Part shown: positions 49,340 to 57,151 of the stretch, one piece after another
Numbering within the stretch: position 1 is the first letter of the stretch
How the letters are laid out: every line of letters starts with the position of its first letter
Origin: Prevotellaceae bacterium
GTDB lineage: Bacteria > Bacteroidota > Bacteroidia > Bacteroidales > Bacteroidaceae
DNA: 64,000 bases
Reading direction: 5' to 3'
Assembly (NCBI GenBank): GCA_031262085.1
Contig: JAISIN010000097.1
Location: 1-64,000, forward strand
Made by a program: the position numbers and the translations under genes
The notes under the pieces: model-generated
Told to the model about the DNA's origin: nothing
The model's input: only the letters and a program-made list of their open reading frames with translations
Database searches by the model: none

Positions 49340-49834
49340 ATGAACCTTATTGACATTATCATTGCAGTAATCATTGTAGCCGGCATGGTGCTGGGCTACA
49401 TCAAAGGATTCATCAAGCAGCTGGCTACGCTGCTGGGAATCATTGGTGGGTTGTTGGCTGCCCGTGCTCTCTACGAGCCGGTGGCAGATAAACTGACTCC
49501 GTCGTTGACCGATTCGATAACGGTGGCACAGGTGCTGGCATTCATAGGCATCTGGATAGCCATACCGTTGCTGTTCTGGCTGGTGGCGGCATTGCTCACC
49601 CGTCTGTTGGAAGCCCTGAAGATGGGATGGCTCAACCGCATACTGGGCTGCGTTTTGGGAGGAGTGAAGTATCTGTTGCTGATAAGCCTGCTTATCTGTG
49701 TGGTAGAATACTTCGACACCGACAATAAGCTGATCAAGGAACAGGTGAAAAAGGAGTCGCTGCTGTACTATCCGGTTAAATCGATTGTCGATGTGCTATT
49801 CCCGGCGGCGGAGACCATTTTAGTGCCTGCATAG
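49340..49834 (+). CDS. CvpA family membrane protein
   Basis: 164 residues, four hydrophobic helices, starting NLIDIIIAVIIVAGMVLGYIKGF, the standard opening of the CvpA/colicin V production family. The C-terminus holds KKESLLYYPVKSIVD. The function of the family is poorly defined (envelope homeostasis). It is 54 bp after the MBOAT gene. I see no -7 box, so it may be read from the same transcript. Confidence 0.88.
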   Translation: MNLIDIIIAVIIVAGMVLGYIKGFIKQLATLLGIIGGLLAARALYEPVADKLTPSLTDSITVAQVLAFIGIWIAIPLLFWLVAALLTRLLEALKMGWLNRILGCVLGGVKYLLLISLLICVVEYFDTDNKLIKEQVKKESLLYYPVKSIVDVLFPAAETILVPA

Positions 49835-49877
49835 TCGATAAGCATGGTCGCGTTTGCGGCAGTGCGCTTTAGTAACA

Positions 49878-50045
49878 TGAATTATTCAGACAATATATGA
49901 GGGATAAAAGGGCATTGACAGGAGTAGTCACAGTCGGGTCGTATACCTGACCCTATCAAGTCGTATACTTGACCCTGTCAGGTCGTATACCTGACCCTAT
50001 CAGGTCGTATACTCAACTTTACCCCCTTCAGAAGGTGTTGTAGGG
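49878..50045 (+). repeat. Intergenic repeat element, copy 2, with 22-bp tandem units
   Basis: This 168-bp relative of 5672-5860 is in the opposite orientation. Three full 22-bp units (49938-49959, 49960-49981, 49982-50003) and a partial fourth share GTCGTATAC(C/T)TGACCCT. The flanks match copy 1: TGAATTATTC, AAAAGGGCATTGACAG, AACTTTACCCCCTTCAG and TTGTAGGG. Copy 1 has one more unit, which accounts for the 21-bp length difference. It lies between cvpA and the TPR gene. Confidence 0.8.
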
Positions 50046-50116
50046 CTTATTCATGAATAGCTATGTCTTTTACCGGATAGTTCAGAAAAAAATTAACGTC
50101 ATATCAAGATATAAAT

Positions 50117-51076
50117 ATGGGATTCTTTCAGTCACTTTTCGGCAGCAAGCCGGTCGATGCGGCAGCCGAACAACAAAAGAACAAACAGAAACAGTTTGAG
50201 ATATTTAAATACGACGGCATGCGCGCCCAGCGAATGGGGCGTATAGATTATGCCGTGAAGTGTTTCACCCAAGCCCTTGCCCTGCAAGAAGACTTCGAAA
50301 CGATGGGTTACCTGATGCAAGCCTCCATTCAGACCGGTAATCCGAAAGAGGCGCACCGCTTGTTGCTGCGCATGGCCGAATTAGAGCCGACGCATATCTC
50401 GACATTCCTCTCGTTGGCAAATGTCTGCTACATGCAGGAAGATTATGGCGGCATGCGCGATGCTGCCGAGCGGGCGCTTGCCATCGAACCGGAGGATGTC
50501 AATGCCCTCTACCTGCGGGGCAGAGCCTTGTCGGGGCTGAAGGATCCATTGCTTGCCATTGGCTACCTCACCCAAGCCATCGCCTTGAAAGAAGACTATG
50601 TAGAAGCGCGACTGCTACGAGCCGAGACGTTGCTCCAACTGCAACAACCGACCGACGTTGCTTCGGACCTTGACTATCTGCTGGCGCTCGATCCGGATAA
50701 TGAAGCCGCTCTGATACTGCGCGGCAAGCTGAAAGAACAGACCAACCTGCCGCAGGAGGCCGAAGCCGACTATCGGGCAGTGATCGAGTTGAACCCCTTC
50801 AACGAGCAGGCATACCTCCTGCTGGGACAACTCCTCCTCTTCCAAAAGCGATACGAAGATGCCATCCTCCTGTTCGACGAAGCCATCGACTTAAACTCCG
50901 ACTTTGCCCAAGCCTATCGCGAACGCGGCAATACCCGACTGCTGAACGGCGACAAAGAGGGAGCTACCGAGGATATGAAGCGTTATCTGGAGTTGAACCC
51001 CAAAGAGGGCGAACAGATAACCGGGTCGTTCCACAGCACAGAGGTGAAGAACGATGTATTGCCCGGATTGTTTTGA
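50117..51076 (+). CDS. Tetratricopeptide repeat protein
   Basis: 319 residues with roughly eight TPR units covering residues 30-300 (for example AEADYRAVIELNPFNEQAY and AILLFDEAIDLNSDFAQAY). There is no signal peptide or membrane helix; the N-terminus is short and basic, so it is probably cytoplasmic. It is a protein-protein scaffold; the partner is unknown. No promoter box was recognised; the 22-bp repeat element lies about 70 bp upstream. Confidence 0.88.
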   Translation: MGFFQSLFGSKPVDAAAEQQKNKQKQFEIFKYDGMRAQRMGRIDYAVKCFTQALALQEDFETMGYLMQASIQTGNPKEAHRLLLRMAELEPTHISTFLSLANVCYMQEDYGGMRDAAERALAIEPEDVNALYLRGRALSGLKDPLLAIGYLTQAIALKEDYVEARLLRAETLLQLQQPTDVASDLDYLLALDPDNEAALILRGKLKEQTNLPQEAEADYRAVIELNPFNEQAYLLLGQLLLFQKRYEDAILLFDEAIDLNSDFAQAYRERGNTRLLNGDKEGATEDMKRYLELNPKEGEQITGSFHSTEVKNDVLPGLF

Positions 51077-51097
51077 ACACGAACCCACACTTCACCC

Positions 51098-51190
51098 ATG
51101 ACGCAAAGACGCATCCTGCTTTTGTTGGCAGGCGCGGTAGCGGTGATATTGCCCGGTGTGATGTGGATGGTAGTAGATGCCTTGCGATGA
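51098..51190 (+). CDS. Candidate 30-residue single-helix membrane peptide
   Basis: A short ORF 21 bp downstream of the TPR gene: MTQRRILLLLAG, then AVAVILPGVMWMVVDALR. A basic start and one hydrophobic helix make it look like a small membrane protein. There is no clear ribosome binding site and no known relative that I recognise. It could be chance. Confidence 0.35.
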   Translation: MTQRRILLLLAGAVAVILPGVMWMVVDALR

Positions 51191-51256
51191 GAAATCGTTA
51201 ACAACCGTGTATGTCCTCTAAAACATGTTATAAAACATACTTTTCTGCTCCGATCA

Positions 51257-51287
51257 TTTGCAAATACCCGAAAAGCCCGTACCTTTG
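51257..51287 (+). promoter_or_regulatory. Promoter of the repeated small transcript, copy 1
   Basis: TTTG at 51257-51260 and TACCTTTG at 51280-51287 with exactly 19 nt between them: a textbook Bacteroidetes -33/-7 promoter. Confidence 0.8.
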
Positions 51288-51292
51288 CAACG

Positions 51293-51355
51293 TGTTTTTC
51301 ATAGTATTAGATTTAAGGTTAACAAAGGTTGGAGTACAGCGGTACTCCTTTTTTT
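51293..51355 (+). ncRNA. Candidate small RNA / leader RNA upstream of topB
   Basis: From a start about 6 nt after the -7 box, a transcript of about 63 nt would end at a perfect intrinsic terminator: stem GGAGTAC/GTACTCC (51331-51337 with 51342-51348), loop AGCG and seven T. The same RNA is encoded at 56993-57055. topB starts 41 nt past the T-run, so here it could be an attenuating leader as well as a free RNA. I cannot place it in a named RNA family. Confidence 0.65.
51331..51355 (+). terminator. Intrinsic terminator of the repeated small transcript, copy 1
   Basis: A 7-bp perfect stem, 4-nt loop and T7 tail, placed between the promoter at 51257-51287 and topB. Confidence 0.8.
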
Positions 51356-51395
51356 ATGCCCGTAAGTCTGATGGATTACTTAAAACAAGAACCTA

Positions 51396-53450
51396 ATGAT
51401 TGTATGCATAGCCGAAAAGCCCTCTGTGGCACGCGACATAGCCGATATTCTCGGTGCACGGGAACGAAAAGACGGATATATGGAAGGGAATGGATATCAG
51501 GTGACTTGGACATTCGGACATCTGTGTACCCTGAAAGAGCCGCACGATTATACTCCGCAATGGAAGTCGTGGAATCTGAGCAGTCTGCCCATGATTCCTG
51601 CGCGCTTCGGCATTAAGCTCATCAGCAATCCGACGTATGAGAAGCAATTCCATATCATCGAACAACTGATGCAGCAAGCCGAACTGATTGTGAACTGTGG
51701 CGATGCCGGACAGGAAGGCGAACTCATTCAGCGATGGGTGATGCAGAAAGCCGGCGCGCGGTGCGCGGTGAAGCGGCTCTGGATTTCGTCGCTCACCGAG
51801 GAGGCTATCCGTGAAGGCTTTGCCAACCTGAAAGAGCAGCAAGCTTTCCAGCCTCTCTACGAAGCCGGATTAGGCAGGGCTATCGGCGACTGGTTGTTGG
51901 GGATGAATGTCACCCGACTCTATACACTAAGGTATGGCAGGAACCGGCAAGTACTCTCCATCGGACGGGTGCAAACACCCACATTGGCGCTTATCGTGAA
52001 TCGACAGCAGGAGATAGCTCACTTCGTTCCCAAGCAATATTGGGAGCTGAAGACCGTTTATCGCGATACGACCTTTGCAGCCATCATCCGCAAGAGTGAC
52101 GAGGAGCTGGCGCTCGAAGAAGAAAAAGAGAAGGAAAAAAACGTTGCCGCCCGCAAAATCCGAAAAGACGAAAATCGCGGCATTGACCCGATAGCCGGTC
52201 GCGAACAGGGTGAGGCGCTACTCGAACAGCTCCGACAGTCGCCCTTCACCGTTACCGGCATCACCCGCAAAGAGGGAAAGGAGTTTGCACCCCGCCTCTT
52301 CGACCTCACCTCCCTGCAAGTAGAATGTAATAAGAAGTTTGGCTACTCTGCCGACGAAACCCTCAAGCTCATTCAGTCGCTCTACGAGAAGAAGATAACG
52401 ACCTATCCGCGTGTCGATACAACCTACCTGAGCGACGATATATATCCCAAGTGTCCGGCGACACTCAAAGGGTTGCACGACTATGCCGCATGGGTGGCTC
52501 CGCTGGAGGGTACCAACTTGCCCAAATCGAAGAAGGTTTTCGACAGCAGCAAGGTGACCGATCATCATGCCATTATCCCTACCGGACAATATCCGCAGAA
52601 CCTGACGGATGCCGAGCGGCGTGTGTTCGATTTGGTTGCCCGTCGTTTTATTGCGGTTTTCTATCCCGACTGTAAGGTAGCTACCACCACTGTGCTGGGC
52701 GAAGCTGCCGATGTTGAGTTTAAGGTGAATGGCAAACAGATATTGGCGCCCGGCTGGCGCGTGGTGTTTGCTACACAGACAGCTGCGCCCGAAGAGAACG
52801 AGGCAGAGAAGGAGGAAGGGAAAACGCTTCCCGCCTTTGTGAAGGGCGAAAGCGGAGTACACACCCCCGACCTTTATGAGAAATGGACGCAACCACCCCG
52901 CCCCTTTACCGAAGCTACGTTGCTGCGCGCCATGGAAACTGCCGGTAAGCTGGTCGATAATGACGAGCTGCGCGATGCGTTGAAAGAGAACGGCATCGGT
53001 CGCCCCTCTACCCGTGCTGCCATCATAGAGACACTTTTCAAACGCAATTATATCCGCAAGGAGAAGAAAAACCTGATTGCTACGCCTACCGGCATCGAAC
53101 TCATCGGGCTGATTCGGGAAGAGTTGCTGAAGTCGGCAGAGCTGACCGGCATTTGGGAAAGCAAACTGCGGGCTATTGAGCGATGCACATACAGCGCCGA
53201 ACAGTTTTTGGAAGAGTTGAAGCAGATGGTATCCGACATTGTAGCCGGCGTGCTGTGCGATAACACCGGCAGGGAGCAACTGCAAACACCGTCGGCAGGC
53301 AATCGGTCGCCCGTCGAGGGGACAACGTGTCCGCTCTGCAAGAAAGGAACCATCATTAAAGGCAAGACAGCCTACGGATGCTCCGATTGGCGCAACGGAT
53401 GTACTTATCGGGTACCGTTTGGCTGGGACTCGACTTGTGCTTCAGGGTAA
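51396..53450 (+). CDS. topB: DNA topoisomerase III
   Basis: 684 residues, type IA. It has TOPRIM IAEKPSVARDIADILGA at the N-terminus, NCGDAGQEGELIQRW, SIGRVQTPTLALIV, and the active-site Tyr in KKITTYPRVDTTYL. The C-terminus has a partial zinc-finger (CPLCKKGT, then CSDWRNGC). It relaxes or decatenates DNA with a single-strand passage mechanism, often with RecQ. The 3' end overlaps the convergent RecD-like gene by 46 bp. The repeated leader/terminator module stands just upstream. Confidence 0.95.
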   Translation: MIVCIAEKPSVARDIADILGARERKDGYMEGNGYQVTWTFGHLCTLKEPHDYTPQWKSWNLSSLPMIPARFGIKLISNPTYEKQFHIIEQLMQQAELIVNCGDAGQEGELIQRWVMQKAGARCAVKRLWISSLTEEAIREGFANLKEQQAFQPLYEAGLGRAIGDWLLGMNVTRLYTLRYGRNRQVLSIGRVQTPTLALIVNRQQEIAHFVPKQYWELKTVYRDTTFAAIIRKSDEELALEEEKEKEKNVAARKIRKDENRGIDPIAGREQGEALLEQLRQSPFTVTGITRKEGKEFAPRLFDLTSLQVECNKKFGYSADETLKLIQSLYEKKITTYPRVDTTYLSDDIYPKCPATLKGLHDYAAWVAPLEGTNLPKSKKVFDSSKVTDHHAIIPTGQYPQNLTDAERRVFDLVARRFIAVFYPDCKVATTTVLGEAADVEFKVNGKQILAPGWRVVFATQTAAPEENEAEKEEGKTLPAFVKGESGVHTPDLYEKWTQPPRPFTEATLLRAMETAGKLVDNDELRDALKENGIGRPSTRAAIIETLFKRNYIRKEKKNLIATPTGIELIGLIREELLKSAELTGIWESKLRAIERCTYSAEQFLEELKQMVSDIVAGVLCDNTGREQLQTPSAGNRSPVEGTTCPLCKKGTIIKGKTAYGCSDWRNGCTYRVPFGWDSTCASG

Positions 53451-54844
53451 TTGACTAAATAAAGAGTACCGGTGGCGCGGGTAAAGGCGGTGTATAGCCA
53501 GCGGAAGTAGTCGGGAGTGAGATACTCGTCCGTCAGATAGCCCTGGTCGAGAAATACATGGCGCCACTGTCCGCCCTGCGCCTTGTGGCAGGTTACGGCA
53601 TACGCGTACTTTACTTGCAGGGCATTATAGTACGGATCGACCTTCATCTTTGCCATGCGGTCGCGCTTGGTCGGGAGGTCGGCATAGTCTTCGAGTATGG
53701 TTTGAAACAGGCGATCGCTATCGGCGCGCGACAGAGCGGGCGCATCGCAGTGCAGCGTATCGAGCAAGAGGTTGACCTCTAATTCCAGATCGTCACAGTC
53801 GGGAAACGACAAGGTTACTTCGGCAAAACGGAAGCCATACAGCTCGCGCGAGCGTCGTACCCGGCGGACAACAGCCATCTCGCCGTTGGCTATAAACTCC
53901 ATATCCTTGTTGCCGGCAGTCCAGAAATAGTTGTTCTTGGCTACCATCAGCAGGTCGCCGGTGTTTAGCTCGTCTTCGCGCCACAATATCTGTGTGCGTA
54001 TACCATTATTATATAGGTTGGCGCGTTTGTTGGAGCGACAGATCACAATGGTTTCGTGCTGCCCGTCGCGTTCATAGCAACGGGTCAGCGCCTCAATCAA
54101 CTCGTTGCCCGGCATCAGGCGGATGTCGTCGAAGCCTGTCAGCCGCACTTTAGGTAGCGTGTGGCAGTTGTCGTTGGTCATCAGTTGCCGGAGGTGGGTG
54201 GCATTCCACAAAATACCCGAGTGTTGCACCTGACGCACCACCTGTGTGAGGTCAATCTCTACGACCTTCAATCCGTATGCCCGTAACGCATCGGCATACA
54301 GGGCGGGGCTTAACTCTTCGCCTACCGGCGGAAGCTGGGCAGTGTCGCCCATCAGGATGAGGCGGCACCCCTCGCCGGCGTAGACAAACGCTATCAGATG
54401 GTCGAGCAGTCGACCGGTGCCAAACATGCTACCCGACAGCCCTTCGTTGGAGATCATTGATGCTTCGTCGACTATATATAAGGTGTGGGTGGTGAGATTA
54501 TCGTTCAGCGTAAAATTGCTCGTGTCGTCCGAAAAGCTTCGCTGCCGATAAATCTTCTTATGAATGGTAAATGCCGCATGACCGGAATATGCCGAAAATA
54601 CCTTGGCTGCCCGTCCGGTGGGAGCCAAGAGCACCGACTTCTGTTGCAACTTGTCGAGCGTGCGCACCAAGGCGCCCACCAGCGATGTTTTTCCTGTGCC
54701 GGCATAGCCACGCAGCAAAAACACCGCGTCGTTGTGCGGCGAAAGCAGGAACATCGATAGCTGTTCAATCGCCTTTTCCTGCTCGAAGGTGGGTTGATAA
54801 GGAAAATTATCCTTAATTTGTGTTTCTAAATAGTTATTAATCAT
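53405..54844 (-). CDS. RecD-like AAA helicase (PIF1/Dda-type, UvrD_C_2)
   Basis: 479 residues. P-loop LLRGYAGTGKTSLVGAL near 44-60, Walker B TLYIVDEASMIS, an ILMGDTAQLPPVG motif and the C-terminal UvrD_C_2 block AYAVTCHKAQGGQW. It is an SF1B DNA helicase of the RecD2/Dda/Pif1 kind; there is no RecB or RecC nearby, so it is not part of RecBCD. The tail overlaps topB by 46 bp in the opposite sense, which may couple their expression. Confidence 0.88.
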   Translation of the reverse strand: MINNYLETQIKDNFPYQPTFEQEKAIEQLSMFLLSPHNDAVFLLRGYAGTGKTSLVGALVRTLDKLQQKSVLLAPTGRAAKVFSAYSGHAAFTIHKKIYRQRSFSDDTSNFTLNDNLTTHTLYIVDEASMISNEGLSGSMFGTGRLLDHLIAFVYAGEGCRLILMGDTAQLPPVGEELSPALYADALRAYGLKVVEIDLTQVVRQVQHSGILWNATHLRQLMTNDNCHTLPKVRLTGFDDIRLMPGNELIEALTRCYERDGQHETIVICRSNKRANLYNNGIRTQILWREDELNTGDLLMVAKNNYFWTAGNKDMEFIANGEMAVVRRVRRSRELYGFRFAEVTLSFPDCDDLELEVNLLLDTLHCDAPALSRADSDRLFQTILEDYADLPTKRDRMAKMKVDPYYNALQVKYAYAVTCHKAQGGQWRHVFLDQGYLTDEYLTPDYFRWLYTAFTRATGTLYLVNYPEAQVESQPNGTR

Positions 54845-54896
54845 TTTTCTGATAGAAAAAAGTGGGGTGAAGTATCATCGTTACAATTATTTCTTC

Positions 54897-54904
54897 TACT
54901 TTTG
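54897..54904 (+). promoter_or_regulatory. -7 box of the 54941-56951 operon
   Basis: TACTTTTG, 36 bp upstream of the ATG at 54941. It overlaps an in-frame TTG at 54902, which is therefore not the start. Confidence 0.65.
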
Positions 54905-54940
54905 TGCCACGAATATAAACAAAATAAAAGTATATCTATC

Positions 54941-55627
54941 ATGAAAGCAGTTTTTAATGTAATTCTGGCTTTATGCGCAGCGGTTCTTCTCTACTTGTGT
55001 TACGAAAGTATCATGGGTCCTATTCGTTTTGATGAAGCAGCAAAGTATCGTCAAGACCTTGTCGTAGCACGTTTGATCGACATTCGTAAGGCACAACAAG
55101 AGTATCGTAACCAGCATCACCAGCAGTACACGGCAAGCTTCGATTCTCTGATTGATTTCGTGAAGAACCAGAAGCTGCCTTTCATCTACAAAGAAGGCGA
55201 GTTGACTGACAAGCAACTTGAGGATGGCTTGACCGAGAAGAAGGCCATGAGCATCATCAATAAGGCAAAGAAGAGCGGTCGTTACGATGAGGTGAAGAAG
55301 TGGGGTCTGGAGAACTTCAAACGCGACACATTGTGGCGTTCGGTACGCGACACAATTTTCGGTAAAACGTTCATTGCCGATTCGATGCGCTACGTACCTT
55401 TCGGCAACGGCGTACAATTCGAAATGGCTATTCGGAACGATACTGCCAAGTCGGGTGCTCCTTTCTGTCTGCTTGAGGTAAAGACACCTTATGAAGTTTA
55501 TCTCGGTGGATTGGATCAGCAGGAGATTGTTAATCTGAAAGACCGTCAAGAGCAGTTGAACAAATATCCCGGATTGATGTTCGGTAGCTTGGAGACTGCC
55601 AACAACAACGCCGGTAACTGGGAGTAA
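54941..55627 (+). CDS. Conserved hypothetical membrane-anchored protein
   Basis: 228 residues from the ATG at 54941. A single N-terminal helix (AVFNVILALCAAVLLYLCYE) precedes a periplasmic domain with VARLIDIRKAQQEYRNQHHQ, resembling the region after a pilin-like helix, and the charged repeat YDEVKKWGLENFKRDT. I do not recognise a characterised family. Its stop overlaps the DUF3822 start by 1 bp, and rsmD follows, so all three are one transcript from the box at 54897. Confidence 0.78.
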   Translation: MKAVFNVILALCAAVLLYLCYESIMGPIRFDEAAKYRQDLVVARLIDIRKAQQEYRNQHHQQYTASFDSLIDFVKNQKLPFIYKEGELTDKQLEDGLTEKKAMSIINKAKKSGRYDEVKKWGLENFKRDTLWRSVRDTIFGKTFIADSMRYVPFGNGVQFEMAIRNDTAKSGAPFCLLEVKTPYEVYLGGLDQQEIVNLKDRQEQLNKYPGLMFGSLETANNNAGNWE

Positions 55628-56403
55628 TGACCGAAACGATCGACTTTAGTAAATCGGAACAGTACAAGTTATCCATCCGCATAGATGCGGATGGATTTTC
55701 TTTTGCCGTCTTCAATCCGCAGAACGAAAAGATCTCCTATTTCGACCGGGCGACCAACGAAGAGTTGTCGCTTACAGCCAACATGAGGCAGGCTTTTCGC
55801 GAAATGGAGTGGTTGGGACACCCTTTCGCGGCGGTAAATGTACTCGTTGCGGGGCAACGGTTTACGCCCATGCCGTTAGACCTTTTTGAAGATGAGCAGG
55901 TAGAAACGTTATTCTATTACAATCTGCCCAAGCAAAACAATGAGTGGGTGCACTACAACATCATGAAGCGAAGCAATGTCGTGATGCTGTTCGGTATGGA
56001 TAAAAGTTTGCACGATCTCCTTTGTGAACAGCACCCCGAGGGTCGCTTCTATGCACAAGCAAGTGTGCTTGTCGAAGAGTTTGCTGCCCGAAGCTATCAC
56101 AACGACAGTCGCAAACTCTATGTATATGTGCATGCCGGGGCGGTCGACTTGTATGCGTTTGATGCGGGCAGGGTGCAACTGACAAACTCCTTTGCGTGTC
56201 GGCAAACTGCCGATCGGCTTTATTACATGTTGTACACATGGAAGCAGTTGGGCTTCGATCAGGAACGCGACGAGTTGTATCTCTGCGGCGATCTGTCCGA
56301 TGACGACCGTCTGTCTGCCGAACTGCAACAATACATCCGGCAAGTGTACACGCTCTCGCCGGCTCATCATCTCGATTTATATGCCATCAGTATATGCGGG
56401 TAA
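55627..56403 (+). CDS. DUF3822 family protein
   Basis: 258 residues. The N-terminus YKLSIRIDADGFSFAVFNPQ and the pattern of an actin-like ASKHA fold in two halves fit DUF3822, a Bacteroidota family usually found before rsmD. No catalytic motif is evident. It overlaps the upstream gene by 1 bp and rsmD by 10 bp, so tight co-translation is expected. Function unknown. Confidence 0.85.
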   Translation: MTETIDFSKSEQYKLSIRIDADGFSFAVFNPQNEKISYFDRATNEELSLTANMRQAFREMEWLGHPFAAVNVLVAGQRFTPMPLDLFEDEQVETLFYYNLPKQNNEWVHYNIMKRSNVVMLFGMDKSLHDLLCEQHPEGRFYAQASVLVEEFAARSYHNDSRKLYVYVHAGAVDLYAFDAGRVQLTNSFACRQTADRLYYMLYTWKQLGFDQERDELYLCGDLSDDDRLSAELQQYIRQVYTLSPAHHLDLYAISICG

Positions 56404-56951
56404 TTAGCGGAATATATAAGCATCGGCGGTTTGATGTGCCGCGAAGCTTTAAGGCGCGTCCTACCACCGACTTTGCCAAGGAAGGTCTCTTCAATGTCCT
56501 TACCAATTACTTCGATTTCGATGCCGACCGACCGATGGCGCTCGATTTGTTTGCCGGAACCGGAAGCATTACCCTCGAACTGCTGTCGCGCGGTTGTCGA
56601 CAAGTGGTGTGTGTAGAACTCGACCGCGACCATCACGCTTTTATCCGCCGCGTATTGCAAGAGTTGAAGGTCGACAATTGTTTTCCCGTTCGTGGCGATG
56701 TCTTTAAGTTTATTCGCGGCAGACATGAGCTGTTCGACTTGGCTTTTGCCGACCCTCCTTATGAACTTTCGGAGCTTTCTACACTTCCCGACTTGGTGTT
56801 TCAACAGAAACTGTTGAAGGAGGGCGGAATATTTGTGTTGGAGCACGGAAAGAGGAACTCTTTCGATACTCACCCGCACTTTCTGGAGCACAGAGCGTAT
56901 GGAAGCGTTAACTTCTCGCTTTTCCAATCAAGGCAACCGCATCAAATCTAA
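56394..56951 (+). CDS. rsmD: 16S rRNA (guanine-966-N2)-methyltransferase RsmD
   Basis: 185 residues. It has the N-terminal RVISGIYKHRRFDVP, PTTDFAKEGLFNVL, the SAM loop ALDLFAGTGSITLELLSRG near 49-67 and the catalytic FADPPYEL near 120-127. It methylates G966 of 16S rRNA. The last codons and stop lie within a 21-bp dispersed repeat (56932-56952), so the C-terminal RQPHQI is repeat-derived. It overlaps DUF3822 by 10 bp. Confidence 0.94.
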   Translation: MRVISGIYKHRRFDVPRSFKARPTTDFAKEGLFNVLTNYFDFDADRPMALDLFAGTGSITLELLSRGCRQVVCVELDRDHHAFIRRVLQELKVDNCFPVRGDVFKFIRGRHELFDLAFADPPYELSELSTLPDLVFQQKLLKEGGIFVLEHGKRNSFDTHPHFLEHRAYGSVNFSLFQSRQPHQI

Positions 56952-56952
56952 T
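56932..56952 (+). repeat. Third copy of the dispersed 21-bp sequence
   Basis: It is identical, on the opposite strand, to 25739-25759 and one mismatch from 25652-25672. It supplies the last six codons and stop of rsmD. No matching inverted partner is visible nearby. Confidence 0.75.
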
Positions 56953-56992
56953 AACATGTTCTATTGGGTTTTGGATTGTTCGGTTAGGGCAT

Positions 56993-57055
56993 AAAAAAAG
57001 GAGTACCGCTGTACTCCAACCTTTGTTAACCTTAAATCTAATACTATGAAAAACA
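56993..57055 (-). ncRNA. Candidate small RNA, copy 2
   Basis: A transcript of about 63 nt on the minus strand, ending in stem GGAGTAC/GTACTCC (57000-57006 and 57011-57017) with seven T after it. The promoter is at 57061-57091. Downstream in this orientation there is only the antisense end of rsmD, so the unit seems free-standing and not a leader of a gene. Confidence 0.65.
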
Positions 57056-57060
57056 CTGTG

Positions 57061-57091
57061 CAAATGTACGGACATTTGCGGTGTCTGCAAA
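57061..57091 (-). promoter_or_regulatory. Promoter of the repeated small transcript, copy 2
   Basis: On the minus strand, TTTG at 57091-57088 and TACATTTG at 57068-57061 with 19 nt between, the same spacing as copy 1. Confidence 0.8.
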
Positions 57092-57151
57092 TTATCCAAG
57101 AAAAAAAGCATGTTTTATAACATGGTTTAAGGATAATATGCAGGTTTTTAA

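Larger units (their letters stand above)
51215..51361 (+). repeat. Repeated promoter-leader-terminator module, copy 1
   Basis: About 147 bp that recur inverted at 56988-57128. Shared parts are CATGTTATAAAACAT upstream, the -33/-7 promoter, the leader GTGTTTTTCATAGTATTAG, then GGTTAACAAAGGTTGG, a terminator hairpin and ATGCCC. The flanking DNA is unrelated. Confidence 0.8.
56988..57128 (-). repeat. Repeated promoter-leader-terminator module, copy 2
   Basis: Inverted copy of 51215-51361. The leader and terminator parts are nearly identical; the region between the -33 and -7 boxes has diverged, but the box spacing is kept. Confidence 0.8.

Noticed and set aside
53405..54844. RecBCD exonuclease subunit
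   Set aside because: No recB or recC is present and the domain order fits a stand-alone RecD2/Dda-like helicase.
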